64,000 bases of DNA from Chlorocebus sabaeus (GCF_047675955.1 NC_132911.1:69597133-69661132); one strand, 5' to 3'; counted from the first letter of the stretch, positions 1 through 12,678 are shown. Numbers and translations: made by a program. The notes: generated from the letters alone by a model not told the origin.

Positions 1-101
1 TTGCAGTACACGAACATGGCACATGTATACATGTGTAACAAACCTGCATGTTGTGCACATGTACCCTAGAACTTAAAGTATAATAATAAAAAAAAAAAAA
101 A
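1..101 (+). mobile_element. LINE-1 3' end (L1P), window-edge fragment
   Basis: The characteristic L1 3' UTR end is readable: ATGTGTAACAAACCTGCATG, then a CTTAAAGTATAATAATAAA stretch and a poly(A) run ending at 101. Sense orientation. The 5' part lies outside the window. It abuts an LTR fragment on its right, so it probably inserted into that LTR. Confidence 0.9.
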
Positions 102-102
102 C

Positions 103-319
103 CAGTTTGGTTCTCAGAGCACCTCCTTCACCCCGTGATGCATTTCACCATGTTACAGTGTAGCATGAGGACTTCACCAGAAGTCAACCAGATGCAGCTA
201 TCCAATCTTCAACTTCCCAGTCTCCAGAACCATAAGCCGAAGTGAACCCCTTTTTAAAAAATATATAAATTACCCAGTTTCAAGTATTCTGTTATAGCAA
301 CGTAAAATGCACCAAGACA
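103..319 (+). mobile_element. MST-type MaLR LTR, 3' part
   Basis: The 3' half of an MST/THE1-like solitary LTR: a CTTCACCAGAAG block, CCAGAACCATAAGCC, ATAAATTACCCAGTTTCAAG, and an end resembling the usual GGACTAAGACA. The 5' half is missing, consistent with interruption by the L1 to the left. Confidence 0.75.
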
Positions 320-2004
320 AGACGCATATTCCTTCCAGCTCAGGCACCACACATGACTGAGGTTTCATATCAAACACACCAATGAGAACCTTCGATTTGG
401 AATTAAGCAACCTGTGGAAGCCACGCTGTGATGAAATCCATTTTCCAACAAAGGTGGCAACTTTTTCCTGACTGGAAAATATGTCAGTCCATTAGTAGGA
501 TATAAATTAATTTAGAAAATCACAACCAGTAAATTTTTAAAAAGAAATAGAACAGGGGAAAAAAGTTTAAATCTCATCGAGTAAGGATAAGAATATTTAT
601 GTATTAAAATATATATGAACATGTGAAAGCCATGATGCACAGTGTATTTCTTACTGAGAGTACCAGTCAAAATTCCTTTAACAGGCTCCTTTTCGGCATT
701 AACTAACTAGAGTGGATTCTATTGTTTGCAACTAAGAATCTGTGATACTCTATCTGATACCATGTCTGGTATGAGCAGACCAAAGAAGAAGTCTCCTTCT
801 CATCTCTTTCCATCTTCCTCTAAATGCTGTTGATTCATTGTCTAGTACTATGTTTAATATCACAGAGAATGCTAACTCATTTCTAATATACATGTCACAG
901 TCTATTTGAAGGGCAGTCAGGAAGAACTTTTGCATAAAACTACAATTGTATGCCTTTTATGTATATTCATGTCAGTAATGTTAGTTATACTTGCCTTAAA
1001 TTTTTCTCAAATCATCAAGTTATATGAAACTGAAATTGGAGGCCATGATCACCATCTGCTTATGCATTTTTTTTTTCCTAATGGGAATCTTTATCCCTCC
1101 CAAGAGTACTTTTGATTCCCCTGTGAGTGGAGTTAGAATGGTCTATCCAGGCATATGCTGTGGTTAGGCTGTTCATTTTACATAAATCCTAGTCAGATTA
1201 ATTTTGAATAAGGAACGCATTTCTAGTTTTTGTCTCTAGCAAGCAAGTTAACATAGTATGTGGCTCCCATTACTTGAATATATTGCCATGCAGTATCTGT
1301 CAAAACTTGTGCAAGTTTTGGATAGCGTAAAGAGTATGTAACCCTCTACATACATTAAAATTCACCCCTGCATTAAACCAGATAAGCAGAACTGTGTCCC
1401 TAGAATGTGTAGATTTTTTCCCATATTTAATTACTTTGTATATGAGTGGAAGGCCTTCCACATTAGGAATGCGTTGGCCTTGGTTTCATTTTATTACCCC
1501 ACGTTTGTTTTTAGCTTTTTTCTCATGCCGCTCTTTTGTGTTATTCTGCTGTATTTCATACACTCTTGCCAACTACCTTAAAGACTTCTTTGGAATAAGA
1601 CAAAGTATAAACAAACAAACAAACAAGCTCCCTTTCTTTCCCTTTCCACAGCCCCCACACACATAAGGCCCGATTCAGTGTATGCCTCAATTACTGTAAA
1701 AATCTTCTGGCTGGTTTCCCTGCCTCTATTTTCTCCTCTCACAAATGTTTGATTCTTCTTCTTCAATATTGTTTTCATCACTTCACCCAGCTGCTCAAAA
1801 TCCACAGTTGCTTGGTAATGTCACTGTAGTAGATATATCTTCAGGCTTACATTCAGAATCCTCCATCAATTGCCCACACACTTCCAATTTTATCTCTCAT
1901 GCTCGCTAACAAGGTGCTTCTGTTCTGATAATTCAAAATGATTGCCATGTTCTCTACCTACCTCTTACAATTGTGCAAAGCCCAACTCCAGAGACTACTG
2001 TTTG
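320..2004. other. Unique AT-rich DNA, no feature seen
   Basis: No recognisable repeat or coding signal. Short open frames at 906-1115 and 1394-1666 have no family features. A short AAAC run lies at about 1609-1625 and a 9-bp palindrome (CAAAACTTG-TG-CAAGTTTTG) near 1300-1320. Confidence 0.5.
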
Positions 2005-2196
2005 TGTTACCTTTGGAAAACCATTTAACCTTACTGAGCTTCATTTCTTCAATTGGAAAATGGGAATAAAACTTTACATGGTTTTTATGAAACAACATAG
2101 CACATGAAAGTGCCTAGATTAACTAACGAACTAAATGAATAAAAATGTCTATCTTCTAAAGTGCCTGGCACATAGTCAGCACCCAATAAAAAGTAA
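2005..2196 (+). mobile_element. MIR SINE
   Basis: Old MIR copy with its core order: a 'TTTAACCTTACTGAGCTTCA' block, AAAATGGGAATAA, and the tail AAGTGCCTGGCACATAGTCA followed by CCCAATAAA. Confidence 0.8.
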
Positions 2197-2274
2197 TTCA
2201 GAATATACTATCCTTTGCCTCTTCTCACACTATTTGCACAGTCCTGAAAAGCTCTGCTCCCTCCTCCGCCATGA

Positions 2275-2370
2275 GTCCCTAAAGAGCAGGCAGTAATTAC
2301 ACAGGCCTTGAGGTCAAAGGGAGATATGAATCCAGACACACTCCACCTTCCACTGTGTGACCTCAGACAG
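2275..2370 (+). mobile_element. MIR SINE, 5' half
   Basis: Resembles the MIR 5' half: AAAGAGCAGGC, a GGCCTTGAGGTCA block, ATGAATCCAGACACACTCC and TGTGTGACCTCAGACAGG. Truncated before the usual 3' tail. Confidence 0.6.
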
Positions 2371-2514
2371 GTGACGTCAGCATCCACCTGTGTGGTCCAT
2401 TTCTGAGGACCCAGGAGCATACAGAAGGATGTCCAAGACATGACCTATTCAGTCTGGAACACAGTCAGTGCTGTATCTTCTGATGCTGTTTTCTTTATAT
2501 TAAAAATTCATTTG

Positions 2515-2817
2515 CCAGCTGGGTATGGTGGCTGTCTCCTGTAATCCCAGCACTTTGGGAGGCTGAGGTGGGTGGATCACCTGAGGTCAGGAGTTCAAAA
2601 CCAGCCTGACAAACATGGCAAAATCCTGTCTCTACTAAAATACAAAATTAGTCAGGAATGGTGGCGCATGCCTGTCATCCCAGCTACTCAGGAAGCTGAG
2701 ATAGGAGAATCACTTGAACCCAGGAGACGGAGGTTGCAGTGAGCCAAGATCATGCCACTGCACTCCAGTCTGGGGAACAAGAGTGAAACTCCATCTCAAA
2801 AAAAAGAAAAAAGAAAA
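2515..2817 (+). mobile_element. Alu (AluS class), sense
   Basis: Full-length dimeric Alu with CCTGTAATCCCAGCACTTTG, GGAGGTTGCAGTGAGCC and CACTGCACTCCAG, and an A-rich tail with G interruptions. Possible target duplication around ATTCAT on both sides. Diverged, so not recent. Confidence 0.95.
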
Positions 2818-3350
2818 TTAATTCATGTGTCTCGTTTTATTTGGTTTGAGACAAGGTGGCTGAGTTTTTCCTTTATCTGTGGCAACTAGGAAAGGTAGTT
2901 GCTAAGGCAAAATAACCAATATATTAGATATTAGCAGTAAGATTTCATTTTCTAGCTACCAGTAAGCTGGGAACAAGCCTGGCAGTAACCATATCACCTC
3001 TCAAAGAACCCCAGACTAAGATATAAGAATAGACATAAAATGGGACTCTGATGAAACAGGACCTTCAAATAATACAACATCTTATTCCCAAATCATTCTG
3101 TTCAATTTCCTTAAACACAGGTAGCCATCTCATATTACTTTTGTATTATTCAAAATATAGATCTTGACCCTGAGCTGGTGCTTTGTGTTTATTTTTTGAC
3201 TTAATATAGGTTTTGTCACCTCTCAAAATATGTGACACAAATCGCAAAAGTTTCTCTTGTTCTGTGATAGAGCACCATTGCAAAGAGTTTTTCCAATTCA
3301 TTAGACCTAAAGCCAGTCTATGAGGCCAATAAATTTTGCACTGCCATAGC
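2818..3350. other. Unique DNA, no feature seen
   Basis: No repeat family or coding signal recognised between the Alu and the TG microsatellite. Confidence 0.45.
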
Positions 3351-3355
3351 CTTCA

Positions 3356-3402
3356 CATATATATGTGTGTGTATGTATGTGTGTGTGTGTGTGTGTATAC
3401 AC
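3356..3402. repeat. (TG)n/(TATG)n microsatellite
   Basis: ATATATATG passing into TGTGTGTATGTATG and a GT run of about nine units, ending TATAC. Purine/pyrimidine alternating, likely length-variable. Confidence 0.95.
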
Positions 3403-3502
3403 TAATTCTAATACTGCACCTTTCTATAGCTCCTAATATCACTAAATAATGAAATTCTGCCTATAGTTTGTACTGGAAAAATCCCACAGTAAAACCTTTG
3501 TT

Positions 3503-3878
3503 TTAGTCCATATTGTGTTGCTGTAGCAGAATACCATACATTGGGTAATTAAAAATGAATTCAAATTTATTAGTTCACAGTTCTAATAAAGGCTTGAAAG
3601 TCCAAGATGAAGGTGCTAGCATCTGGTAAGGACCTTTTCCTGCATTATACCATGGCAGAAAGCAGAAGGGCAAATAGAGGGTGAGAAAGAAAAATAAAGA
3701 AAGAAAGAAGGGATCAAACTCATCCTTTTATAAAAAACCCATTCCTGCATAACAACATGAATCCATTCACTCCACCCACATGACCTAATCACTTCTGATT
3801 AGGTCTCACCTTGCAACAGTGTTACAATTGGGATTAAGCTTCCACACATGCTTTTGGAAGGACACATTCAAGCCAGAG
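3503..3878 (-). mobile_element. MaLR LTR (MLT1/MST class), antisense
   Basis: Reads as the reverse complement of a MaLR LTR: TTTAGTCCATATTGTGTTGC, AGAATACCATACATTGGGTA, AAAGTCCAAGATGAAGGTGC, and GACCTAATCACTTCTGATTA near the far end. A solitary LTR with no internal proviral sequence. It contains an AAAGA-rich stretch at about 3688-3708. Confidence 0.8.
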
Positions 3879-4030
3879 CGACTCTCACCACCTACCCTAC
3901 CCTACCTTATCCCAAACTCCTAGCTGACTTGCAATCCAATAGGAAATAAGCAGAGTAACAGAATTCAATTTCCTTTAGGCTCATTCCTCAACTCCTCTTA
4001 AGTCCACTCTGATTTATTTTACATTGTGAG

Positions 4031-4501
4031 TTATGGGTTGAGTCAAATCCCCTCAAAATGATACGATGAACTCTTAATCTCCCCAGTACCTCCAGAATAT
4101 GACCTTACTTGGAAATCAAGTCATCACCGATGTAATTCATTAAGATGAAGTCATACTGCAGGAGGATGAGTCTTAATCCAATATGACTGATGTCCTTTTA
4201 AGAAGAGGAAAGAGACACAGAGAAGAGCAGTCATGTAAAGACACAGAGACACAGAGAGAAAGCCATGTGAAGACAGAGGCAGAAACTGGAGTTACGCTGC
4301 CACAAGCCAAGGAACATCTAAGGCTCCCAAAACTGGAAGAGGCAAGAAAAGATCGTCCCTTGGAGGCTTTGGAGGGAGCATGGCCCCAGATACCTCTTGA
4401 TGTTAGACTCAGCCTTCAGAACTGTGAGGCAAAAAGTTTCGGTTGTTTTAGGCCTGCCAGTTTGGGGTAATTTGCTATGGCAGCTCTGGCAAACTAACGC
4501 A
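4031..4501 (+). mobile_element. MLT1 LTR with target duplication
   Basis: Solitary MLT1-type LTR: TTATGGGTTGAGTC start, AAGTCATCACCGATGTAATT, GAGTCTTAATCCAATATGAC, ATGTGAAGACAGAGGCAGAA, and end TATGGCAGCTCTGGCAAACT. TGTGAG occurs on both sides (4025-4030 and about 4503-4508), compatible with a short LTR-type target duplication. Confidence 0.85.
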
Positions 4502-4508
4502 CTGTGAG

Positions 4509-5650
4509 TCTGTGCTTACTTCCCAGACTCATTCAGAAAATGAACTCATTTTCCACAAATATGACATTAGGTAAAACGTGTGTTAATCTTCCCGGCACCA
4601 TTTTCCATTTTCTTGAGAGTTCTTTCCTGAAACTCAAAAGTGCTCATCAGTACCAATGAACGAAGGTTACCTTTGCTTTGATGTCTCTACATTTTCTTTC
4701 CCAGCAAACAAGAAGTGATGGCTCAGCACAGTGACATTTTAGGGCAGGACCCTCCAATTCAACCGTTAAAAGCCCACACCATGTACACATAAGCCACAAG
4801 GCATACATTTCATTCTTTCTACACATCACACACTTTGAGCAATTCAGCTTGATACTCTCAATAATGTCAGGAAAACTATCCCAGACTCCAGAGAGCTAAC
4901 CTCTCTTCGTCTGGCCTCGTTCAATTCGAGAAGGAAAGGCAGCATTGGTCAACTTCACCATCTGCAAAACAAAAGTTGAATATTTCATAAGCAATCCAGG
5001 AGCTGTTTGTGCTCAGATGGGGTGTAAGTTCCAGGAATGGTAACACTATCTAGCTGATTCCTCCAATTTTGCATTGTTTATGCTTTTAATTATATCACAA
5101 TCAAATGAAAAATTCCATGTGTGGGGCACAGATTTGACTTTTAAAAACCAGATGTCTGATGCTTTGGGTCCTCTTTTAAATTAACATAAGCAAACAATGT
5201 TATCTCCATGTTAACAAAGGAAACCATCTCCTCCCCCATATGTGTTTCTTTTAGAGACTTTGGGTAAATGAAGGCCACACTTGGTCCACTAGGCACATTT
5301 GCCCAGGACAGAACTGATGCCAATTCAGCCAGTTTCTTTATGGGAAATGACATTCGGCAGCCGGGCCTAGATCTCCCATAAGCTCCACATATTGTTGAGG
5401 CAGCTCCGAGGACGTGCTTGGATCAGTCAGATGGTGCCCACAGCTGCTAACAGCCCCTGTGAACTGCTCTGACCTCCAGTGTCTACCATTTTCCTTTGGC
5501 TTTCCTTGAAAACTTCCCTCCTGTGCCCCACTGCCTGCAGTGACAAGGCACTCATAGAGAACCCACAAGCCTTTGTCAGGATAAAGATAATAATAATAAG
5601 AGAAGCAGACTAATGGAAAGAGAAATGAGATATATTTTGCAGTTGCAGTT
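4509..5650. other. Unique DNA, no feature seen
   Basis: No interspersed repeat recognised. Minus-strand open frames at 4647-4829, 5141-5353 and 5338-5805 have no domain features; the last is partly poly-lysine from a T tract. Confidence 0.45.
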
Positions 5651-5653
5651 TGG

Positions 5654-5706
5654 GTTTTTTTTTTTTTTTGGTATGAAGGATTTTTTTTTTTTTTTTTTTT
5701 TTTTTT
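5654..5706. repeat. Paired poly(T) tracts
   Basis: Two long T runs (about 16 and 26 bases) separated by GGTATGAAGGA. No Alu or L1 body is attached to either, so they are orphan homopolymers, expected to vary in length. Confidence 0.9.
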
Positions 5707-6895
5707 AAAGCATGAGCGTTCTGCTTTTCTGAAAGCGCGGGCTCCAGTGCTATGATTAGCACCAGGAACTGGAGAGTTTCCATCAGAGTGAACCGCTGAT
5801 TTCAAGGCAGCTTTGCCTCTTGTTTTTCAAACCTGGTAAGCATGCACATAAGAAGGTTGGGTCAGAGCTTGGAAAAGCAATTCAGTAGTTGGTGCATAGC
5901 CTTCAGAGAAAGCAAGCCAGCACCCAGTTTACATTTATTTTCATTTTAAGAAGTATGGCCAGCAACAAAGGTGGAGAGTGAGATGGGGGTGGGGTTAACT
6001 TATACATAGTTATTTTATGCTGTGCCATCTTGCAGCAGATTTTCTGAGGACTTTGTGTGGGTTTGTTAGGGAAGTAAAAATTGGGTCAGAATAGTTTCAC
6101 ACTCTACTACAACGTTCTTTGCGTTATTTTTTTATAGCCTTCAATTTAGGCAAATCATATTCATGTATCATTGCTAATTTTCAAAACAATGACACAAGAA
6201 GACTTTGGCTAAAAAGATATTATATATTTTAACCTGTTCTCACTTTCCCTGATTTATCAGGTTGGCACTGTAACCAGGCACTCTGGTAAATTGCTGTGTA
6301 CAACAGCATTTCAATTTTGCCAGGAAAATGATTACAGTGTTTTATGTTGAGAAAGTTTATTAAACCTGAACATTTTTTTTTTCAAAAAGGAAAAAGAATT
6401 ATTTTAAATGGACACAGGATTTTCCATATTTACTTAGATACATTTTTATCAAATCTATACTTGAAAGGAAATTCAGAGTGTCATAAAGTACATTAATGAC
6501 AGAATCAGAATTCAAAATTATTTCAGTGTGGTAAATCTATGGAAAAAGTTTAACATGATTATACAGCATGATTATAACATTTGTCACAAATGTAAAATAT
6601 GGCACCTGGACTTCAAATAACAATTATACAAGGAATGATGAGATAGCTATAGCTAAACAGCAGCATTTAGAGGAACAACAAAATAAATTTAGTTGGATAT
6701 AAACTCCAGTGACTTGAGTACAAACTGAAGCAGCTTGCCTGAAAAACTGATACATTGTAGCTGGCCTTATAATGCCAAAGAATGGCAGACATGATTTTGG
6801 CTCTCCTAATCACAGGCCAGGCCTCCCCTGGGCTCCAGAACCATCTTGGTTTCTAGGCAGTGTCATGAAGAGGAGCCCACACAATTTGAAGACTC
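5707..6895. other. Unique DNA, repeat-poor
   Basis: No repeat recognised. The stretch 6100-6400 is low in CpG and lacks repeats, so it could be slowly evolving, but conservation cannot be judged from one sequence. Confidence 0.4.
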
Positions 6896-6898
6896 ACG

Positions 6899-7304
6899 TC
6901 CTAGTCCATTTAATGTAGCTATAACAGAATACATGAGGCTGAGTAATGTATAAGGAAAAGAGGCATGGTACCAGCATCTGCTCAGCTCCTAGAGAGATTT
7001 TCATGGTGGGTGGTAAAATGATCGAAAATGTCAGAGGGTAAGTGGACAAGTGTGAAAAGACAAAATCCCAGTGGCATCCTAGCTTTACAACAACCCACAC
7101 TCACAGGAATATTCTCCTAAGAATTAATCCAGTCTCATGAGAATGAAAATTCACTCACTATGTCCAGAATGGCACTGAGCCACTCGTAATGGATCTGCCC
7201 TGTGACTTGAACACTTCCCACCTCTCAACACTACCACATTAGGAATCAAACTTTCTCCTAAGTTTTGGTGGGGACAAACAAACTATATCCAAACCATAGT
7301 GAGT
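6899..7304 (-). mobile_element. MST-type MaLR LTR, antisense
   Basis: Reverse-complement MST features in order: TAGTCCATTTAATG, GAGGCTGAGTAATGTATAAG, CATGGTACCAGCATCTGCTC, a TTAATCCAGTCTCATGAGAA block, TGGATCTGCCCTGTGACTTG, CACTTCCCACC, and the end TATCCAAACCATAGT. Solitary LTR. Confidence 0.8.
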
Positions 7305-7485
7305 CATGAACCCCTTCATAGTCTGATCAAAGTTGTGGACCTTCTCTCCAAAAAAATACATACACATATAATCTTGCATACCATTTCCAGGTGTTCACAG
7401 ATTCCTTAAAGGATCTATGAAAAACTATGCCCAGATTCTAGGTTCTCGTGAATTCCAAATTAAGAACTTCTGATCTAGAATATAT
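7305..7485. mobile_element. Possible DNA-transposon fossil
   Basis: The pattern CATGAACCCCTTCATAGTCT ... GTTCACAGATTCCTTAAAGG ... TTAAGAACTTCTGATCTAGA recalls short nonautonomous hAT-like elements whose ends read 'ttaagaacccctg'. I cannot name the family, and the terminal repeats are not clear. Confidence 0.35.
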
Positions 7486-7771
7486 CCAGGCCAATAAGCA
7501 TCAGAGGTGTTCTGGAAGTGAGGTTCATCCTGAACCTCAAACTGAGCTGTCTGCTTTCTTTATTCCTGCCTAAGCTCAAGATTGAGTTGGGTGGCCCTAG
7601 GGAGGCAGTCACTGACTAACTGGAACACCATCACAAAACCATGGAATGGGGTCACTGCAATGATTTCAGAAAATATCAGTCAAATATCTGAAATTATTTA
7701 CATGAATAGATATTCTACTGATTTTTTCAATGTTTTAGTTTCCTATACATGATAGTCATAATAAAAATAGA

Positions 7772-8012
7772 TAAGATTTATTAAGCATTTATCATATGCC
7801 AGACACTATGCTAAGCACCTTATATGATTTTCTCAGTACATCTTCACAACAATGGTATGAAGTGAATATTATTGCTTTCCCCAGTTCAGAGATGAGGAAA
7901 CTAAGGCAGAGAGAAGCTGAATAACCTATCCAACATCACGTCCCATATGAAGCAGTGACACCCACATCTGTCCGCTCCTAACCTAACCACAGTGCTATGT
8001 TTCCTTCCTGGT
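7772..8012 (-). mobile_element. MIR SINE, antisense, near full length
   Basis: Reverse-complement MIR: TTATTAAGCATTTATCATAT, GCCAGACACTATGCTAAGCA, CAGAGATGAGGAAACTAAGG, and a 5' portion CACCCACATCTGTCCGCTCC. Confidence 0.85.
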
Positions 8013-9995
8013 ATGACAAGCAAGCCAAGCTGTCTTCCTTCAGGAGATATTGTGGAACATCCACTAAATGGGCATTGGTTACCAGGTTACAGTCACCACC
8101 AGAGATAAAGCAGAGCACTCTTAACTTACAGGTTTACATGCTCTGAGTGTCTCACTTTTTATATTTTCAGGCTTAATTTTCATTTTGCATTGTCATTAAG
8201 GTTTGTAAAAGAAGGACCCCCACATTCTGTCTCTTGTGTCTATGTACCACACTACCTGCCCTCTTCTATCCATCTTTAATTATGAACCTTTGATTCTGGG
8301 TTTATATTGTAAAAACATTACTCTTCAGGGTTATGAATGTTTTTCTTGTTCAGTATCATGGCCCTGACCTGATTCAAACACCTTCCATAAACAGGCATCA
8401 ATACATTTGAGAGTGCTTTCTAGCTCTTGCTCCAGATATTGGATTAGTGGAACTTACCCTGTTGAATACTAGCATTCAAAGGAACTCTATGCTGTATGAT
8501 TGCTTTGTTGTGTAGGGAGTCAGTGATAGAAGCCGTGATGCAAACAAGGGACATGCCATGTCTGACATCTCCCTAAAAACTCTCTCCAACTATTTTCTCA
8601 TGGGCGGGCAAGTTCACATCTGACAGCCTTTTCCTCCTTCTCCTACCACCTTCCTTTTCCTCTTATGGTCTTAGGCCTTTAGATTTCAAGAGTTACTCTC
8701 TTTTTCTCTCTGAAATTTTGGACTAAGGAAAGCTGGATACTATGAGATAGCTTCATTTTGTGCTCATTGAACCAAAAAAGCAGATAAATTATTATTAGAA
8801 TACTTATAAGTTAATAGGATACAAAATATTCAGGTCTTATAGAACCATCTCCTCTGATATGAGCCTTATGCTATGGAGCTCTAATTTTGTTTTAAAGAAT
8901 TTGAGAGCCTCCAATTTCCCCAGCAGCAGTAATGAAGAGAGGAGGTCCTCTCTCCTGCCCCCTATCCCATAAAGAGCACATTTCTAGTGCACTTACCCAC
9001 AGTTCAGGTTCTCACATTAATGGGCCTCACAAATAATCTCACTGAACATCAAGCTGGGAAATGAACACTGGCACAGTCCTGGTAAATTCTCTTAAACTGG
9101 TCCCCAGCGGGAGCAAAACACCTCCAAGTACATATGCTATACATCAAAACTGTGCTTCTAAAGGTTGTCCATGGTATGTGTAAAAAAATCTAATAAACAT
9201 ATCTGATAAATCATAATGATAGCCTCCATATTTCTTTGTTTAATTCTCAGTTTTCTTGTAAGCCCTTCTTGAAGTTTGGTTGTAATGGATCATTACGTCC
9301 ATAATGTGCTCAATGTTGGAGTGAATTTTGAACAGTTTTTAGGCTGCATACTGTTTTCTTCCAGATAATTTACTGGATTAAAATTAGCAGTGTGAAAAGC
9401 TGTAGAGAAATCTAAATGCCTGCCAAATCAAAGAAATAATCACATTTTTATGAATATTTAATATCATAGTCATGGCAAATAAGGCAAGTAATTAGTACTT
9501 ACCATAAATTTGCAAAGTATTATTTTATGTAAATGTTACATTCTACTAGTTTGATATGAATTATTCATTGTATAACCAGACACTGACACAAACCAGTAAA
9601 CATTTAAATCTATGTGCTATTAGTTTACTTACCTTCAATGATTTTGTGCAGAATATATACATTTTTTTTCCATGAATCAGTGTTTTCCCCTTGCCTCAAA
9701 AAGGGACAAAAGACAATGAGAAGAATGTCATTTAAAACCATCTAGTATATATCCAATAGTAAAGACACTTAAGATGCACATGTAAAATGTGTGGGTCCCT
9801 CATGTGTACAGATGCGAACCCCCCAGCTCTGCCTCTGTCTCTTTTTACCTTTCATGTATATCAGCAACAAAGAGCCGTTATGAGTGATGCTATACAAATA
9901 AGTGTGTTGGAGAAAAATAATTGAATATTATAGACTCCATAGTGAAGAATTAAATTTATCCAAAAGAGAAGTCTGCTCTTTGCCCTCAACCACTG
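8013..9995. other. Unique AT-rich DNA, no feature seen
   Basis: About 2 kb with no recognised interspersed repeat and no plausible ORF. The part 9230-9600 is AT-rich with homeodomain-type cores (TAATTAG, ATTATTC), which occur easily by chance in such sequence. Confidence 0.4.
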
Positions 9996-9999
9996 AGAG

Positions 10000-10505
10000 A
10001 TGCTCTCCAGGCCCCTGGAACATCATGCCTAATGAGAGTGTCTTTGTTTGCTAGGGGGTCTTTGGTCCACCTGACAGTCTAACAATGAAATTTATGTTGG
10101 GTTACATGGGATCTGCCATTCTCTGGAGGATCCAGAGACTAAAGTTATCAGCCTGACTTCCAGAAGGGCTGGAGACTAAAAAACAGTAACACAGGCAACG
10201 TACAATTGAGCCTGCAGTAAAAACTCTGAACTCCTAGGCTGGGGTGAGCTTCCGTGGTTGGTGATATGCTATGTATTGTCACACATCATTGCCAGGAGTC
10301 AATAATGCTGTTCATGCCTCCAGAGGGAAAAGGCAACTGGAAATGCAGCTTGTAGACCCTCCTGGACTCTGCTCCATGTGTCTCTTCCCTTGGCTGATTT
10401 TACTCTGTATTCTTCCCTGAGGAAACCATAGCCATGAGTATAATAGCTTTCAGTGGGTTCCATGAGTCTCTCTCGTGAATTATCAAAACTGAGAGCTTGG
10501 GAAGC
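10000..10505 (+). mobile_element. LTR-like ancient retroelement fragment
   Basis: The 3' part resembles an ERVL-class LTR end: TTGGCTGATTTTACTCTGTA, CCATAGCCATGAGTATAATA, GCTTTCAGTGGGTTCCATGA, then a CGTGAATTATCAAAACTGAG stretch. Subfamily unresolved and borders uncertain. No proviral coding sequence is attached. Confidence 0.45.
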
Positions 10506-10884
10506 TTGCGATTGACATCAGAAGGGAGTACAACACTGTGTGAACTCTGGCCCTTCTAACCTCACAGTTGTTAAAATTTTGCATAAACAGATAACTAAAG
10601 TTATCCATTGATATAATTGAGCTTTATTATAATTGAGACTATATAATTGAGAACTGAAACAGAGTAGACTCTCTTTGAGAGAGGGTAGGCCTTTAAGCCC
10701 ACTGCCAGTCTGCTGTGATAGGCTTTTTCTTCCCATCATTTTTTCCATGAAGTCCCACTGCCTCTGCCTGACTTTGTGAAGTCAGTTGAGTTCTGTGCTG
10801 ATTCCAGAGGTACAATGCCAAGGAGAACCAAACCAAAGTAATCCTCATATATAGTGGCTCTTCTAAAAGTCACATTTCCAGCAC
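10506..10884. other. Unique DNA, no feature seen
   Basis: No repeat recognised. A local imperfect repeat 'TATAATTGAG' occurs three times between 10612 and 10652. Confidence 0.4.
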
Positions 10885-11228
10885 CTTTTCCAATCTCTAT
10901 ATGGCTCACTTACTGCCCTCCTTGAAGTCTTTGCTCATTGCCTTCCCAGCAAGGCATCCTAATGTTGTTATTTGAAATTAAACCACATCCTCCTACCTCA
11001 GCATCCCTATCCTCCCTTCCTGCTTTATTTTTCTTTATAGCCTTATCTCCAGCATATTGTATATGTTACTAATACATTTTGTTTATTTTCTGTCTCCACC
11101 CATGAGACTGTAAGCCCTATTAAGGCTGGGATTTTGTTTCATTTTGTTCACCATACTCCAATGTTTAGAACAGTGGCATGGACATGGTAGGTGCTCAGCA
11201 AATACTTGTTGAACAAATGAATGAATAG
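10885..11228 (+). mobile_element. LINE-2 (L2) 3' end
   Basis: Typical L2 3' order: CTCCTTGAAGTCTTTGCTCA, CTGCTTTATTTTTCTTTATA, GAGACTGTAAGCCC, GGTAGGTGCTCAGCAAATAC, and the terminal TTGTTGAACAAATGAATGAA. Confidence 0.85.
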
Positions 11229-12394
11229 TCATTCTTTACAGGAAGCGACGAGGGCAGAGCACTTCCTTAGGGGACTGAGGGGAGCCTGTCCTGCACCTGG
11301 CACACTTTTTCACTTGGATTGCATGTAATATAACAGTAAATGGCATCATTTTCTAGAGATTCTTTTTATTCCCACTAGTCTTAAGATCCATAAAATATTG
11401 AGAGAATAAAATTTAAAGTGGCTGAAGGCAGAAAAGGGGACAAATGCCACCATCGCCTAGAAAGTCCACTGGAGTCTAATTTAAGGCCATTCCCATTTCA
11501 GAAAATGCCTGAGAATCCAGGGTAGTGCTAGAGCAAGGGTATGCAGAATGATAAAAGAGCTATGTGGGGGAGAAGGGACGTCAGTACCACTCAGAGAGTA
11601 TCTTCAATCCTGGGGGTAGGTGGGAAAAGGCAGAGTAGCTTGCTTAGTTCTGTCTAAAAGCTAAAGCTGTAAGAATTATTCTTAACCCCTCTAGCTAAGA
11701 ATCAATCACTGCAAAAGACATAACTTGATTAAAACATGTGTCTTCCCTCATCCAGGAGTGGACACAGAGCTAAGGCAAAGCGAATCCATTCATGGGACTG
11801 TGAAGAAAATGAAGTGCATTGAGCTTTGACCCACTTGAGTTGTGCATGTGGTCCATTTCAGACTTGGCTTTTCCCTTTATTTAGGGAGCCAACAAAATAT
11901 GGTTGCAAAGTGGCCCATCCCAGGTCTAAAAATATCAACCTAAGTAAAGAAACTTTTTCTCCATGCCTTAGAAAATAGTAATTAGTCCAGTCAAGGAGCA
12001 GAAATCACAAAGGTCCCTGACACTTTTCACTGGAAGAAATGCACTAAATGGAAGTTTCTTAAAGGTTGCTGAAGGTAGAAAAGGAAATTTATAGACCATT
12101 TAGCACAGTTCTTATAAAACCTATCCCTTTGCCCTGACACCCTCATGCCCTCAGAAACAGACAATGTTCAGTGGGCAAGATTATTTAAAATAAATAAATT
12201 TTGTGAAATCACTAGAATTCAGTAAAGTCAAGGAAATGAGACAGCATGTAAGATTCTAGAATCTCCTGTTTTGCAGAAAGTTTTTTTTTTTTTTTTTTTT
12301 GGAATTCCAATCACTCCTAACTATCCTTTCAATCTTACTAGGAAATCAGCTATGAAGTTAGATTTCCTAGAGTAAAATCTAAACTCCATCACCT
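11229..12394. other. Unique DNA with a poly(T) tract
   Basis: No interspersed repeat recognised. An orphan T run lies at 12282-12300. Confidence 0.4.
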
Positions 12395-12555
12395 AAAATC
12401 CAAATGACCCTGGGAACTTGCTAAAACTTCATCATATGAGAATAATATCACCACCTGCCTCTCACACAGCTGCCGTGAGGGTCCAATGGCCAGTCTCCAT
12501 AAAGCACTCACCAGAACTTCTGGAACTGCACGGGTGCTCTGTAAGCTTTAGCTAT
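12395..12555 (+). mobile_element. MIR-like fragment
   Basis: Degenerate MIR order: GACCCTGGGAACTTGC, ATGAGAATAATATCACCACC, GCTGCCGTGAGGGTCCAATG, AAAGCACTCACCAGAACTTC, GGGTGCTCTGTAAG. Low identity, so moderate confidence. Confidence 0.5.
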
Positions 12556-12678
12556 TTAAATATTGTGTTTATTGTTAATCTTCTTCCATTTCAAATTATA
12601 TTCTACTTTGCTGCTGAAGAAGACCATGCTATTGGAGAACAGGGTCCAAAAAATGTTTAACAATTTTTCTGTCTATAT

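Noticed and set aside
5338..5805. 155-codon minus-strand frame
   Set aside because: Contains a lysine run made by poly(T) tracts, and unrelated low-complexity flanks.
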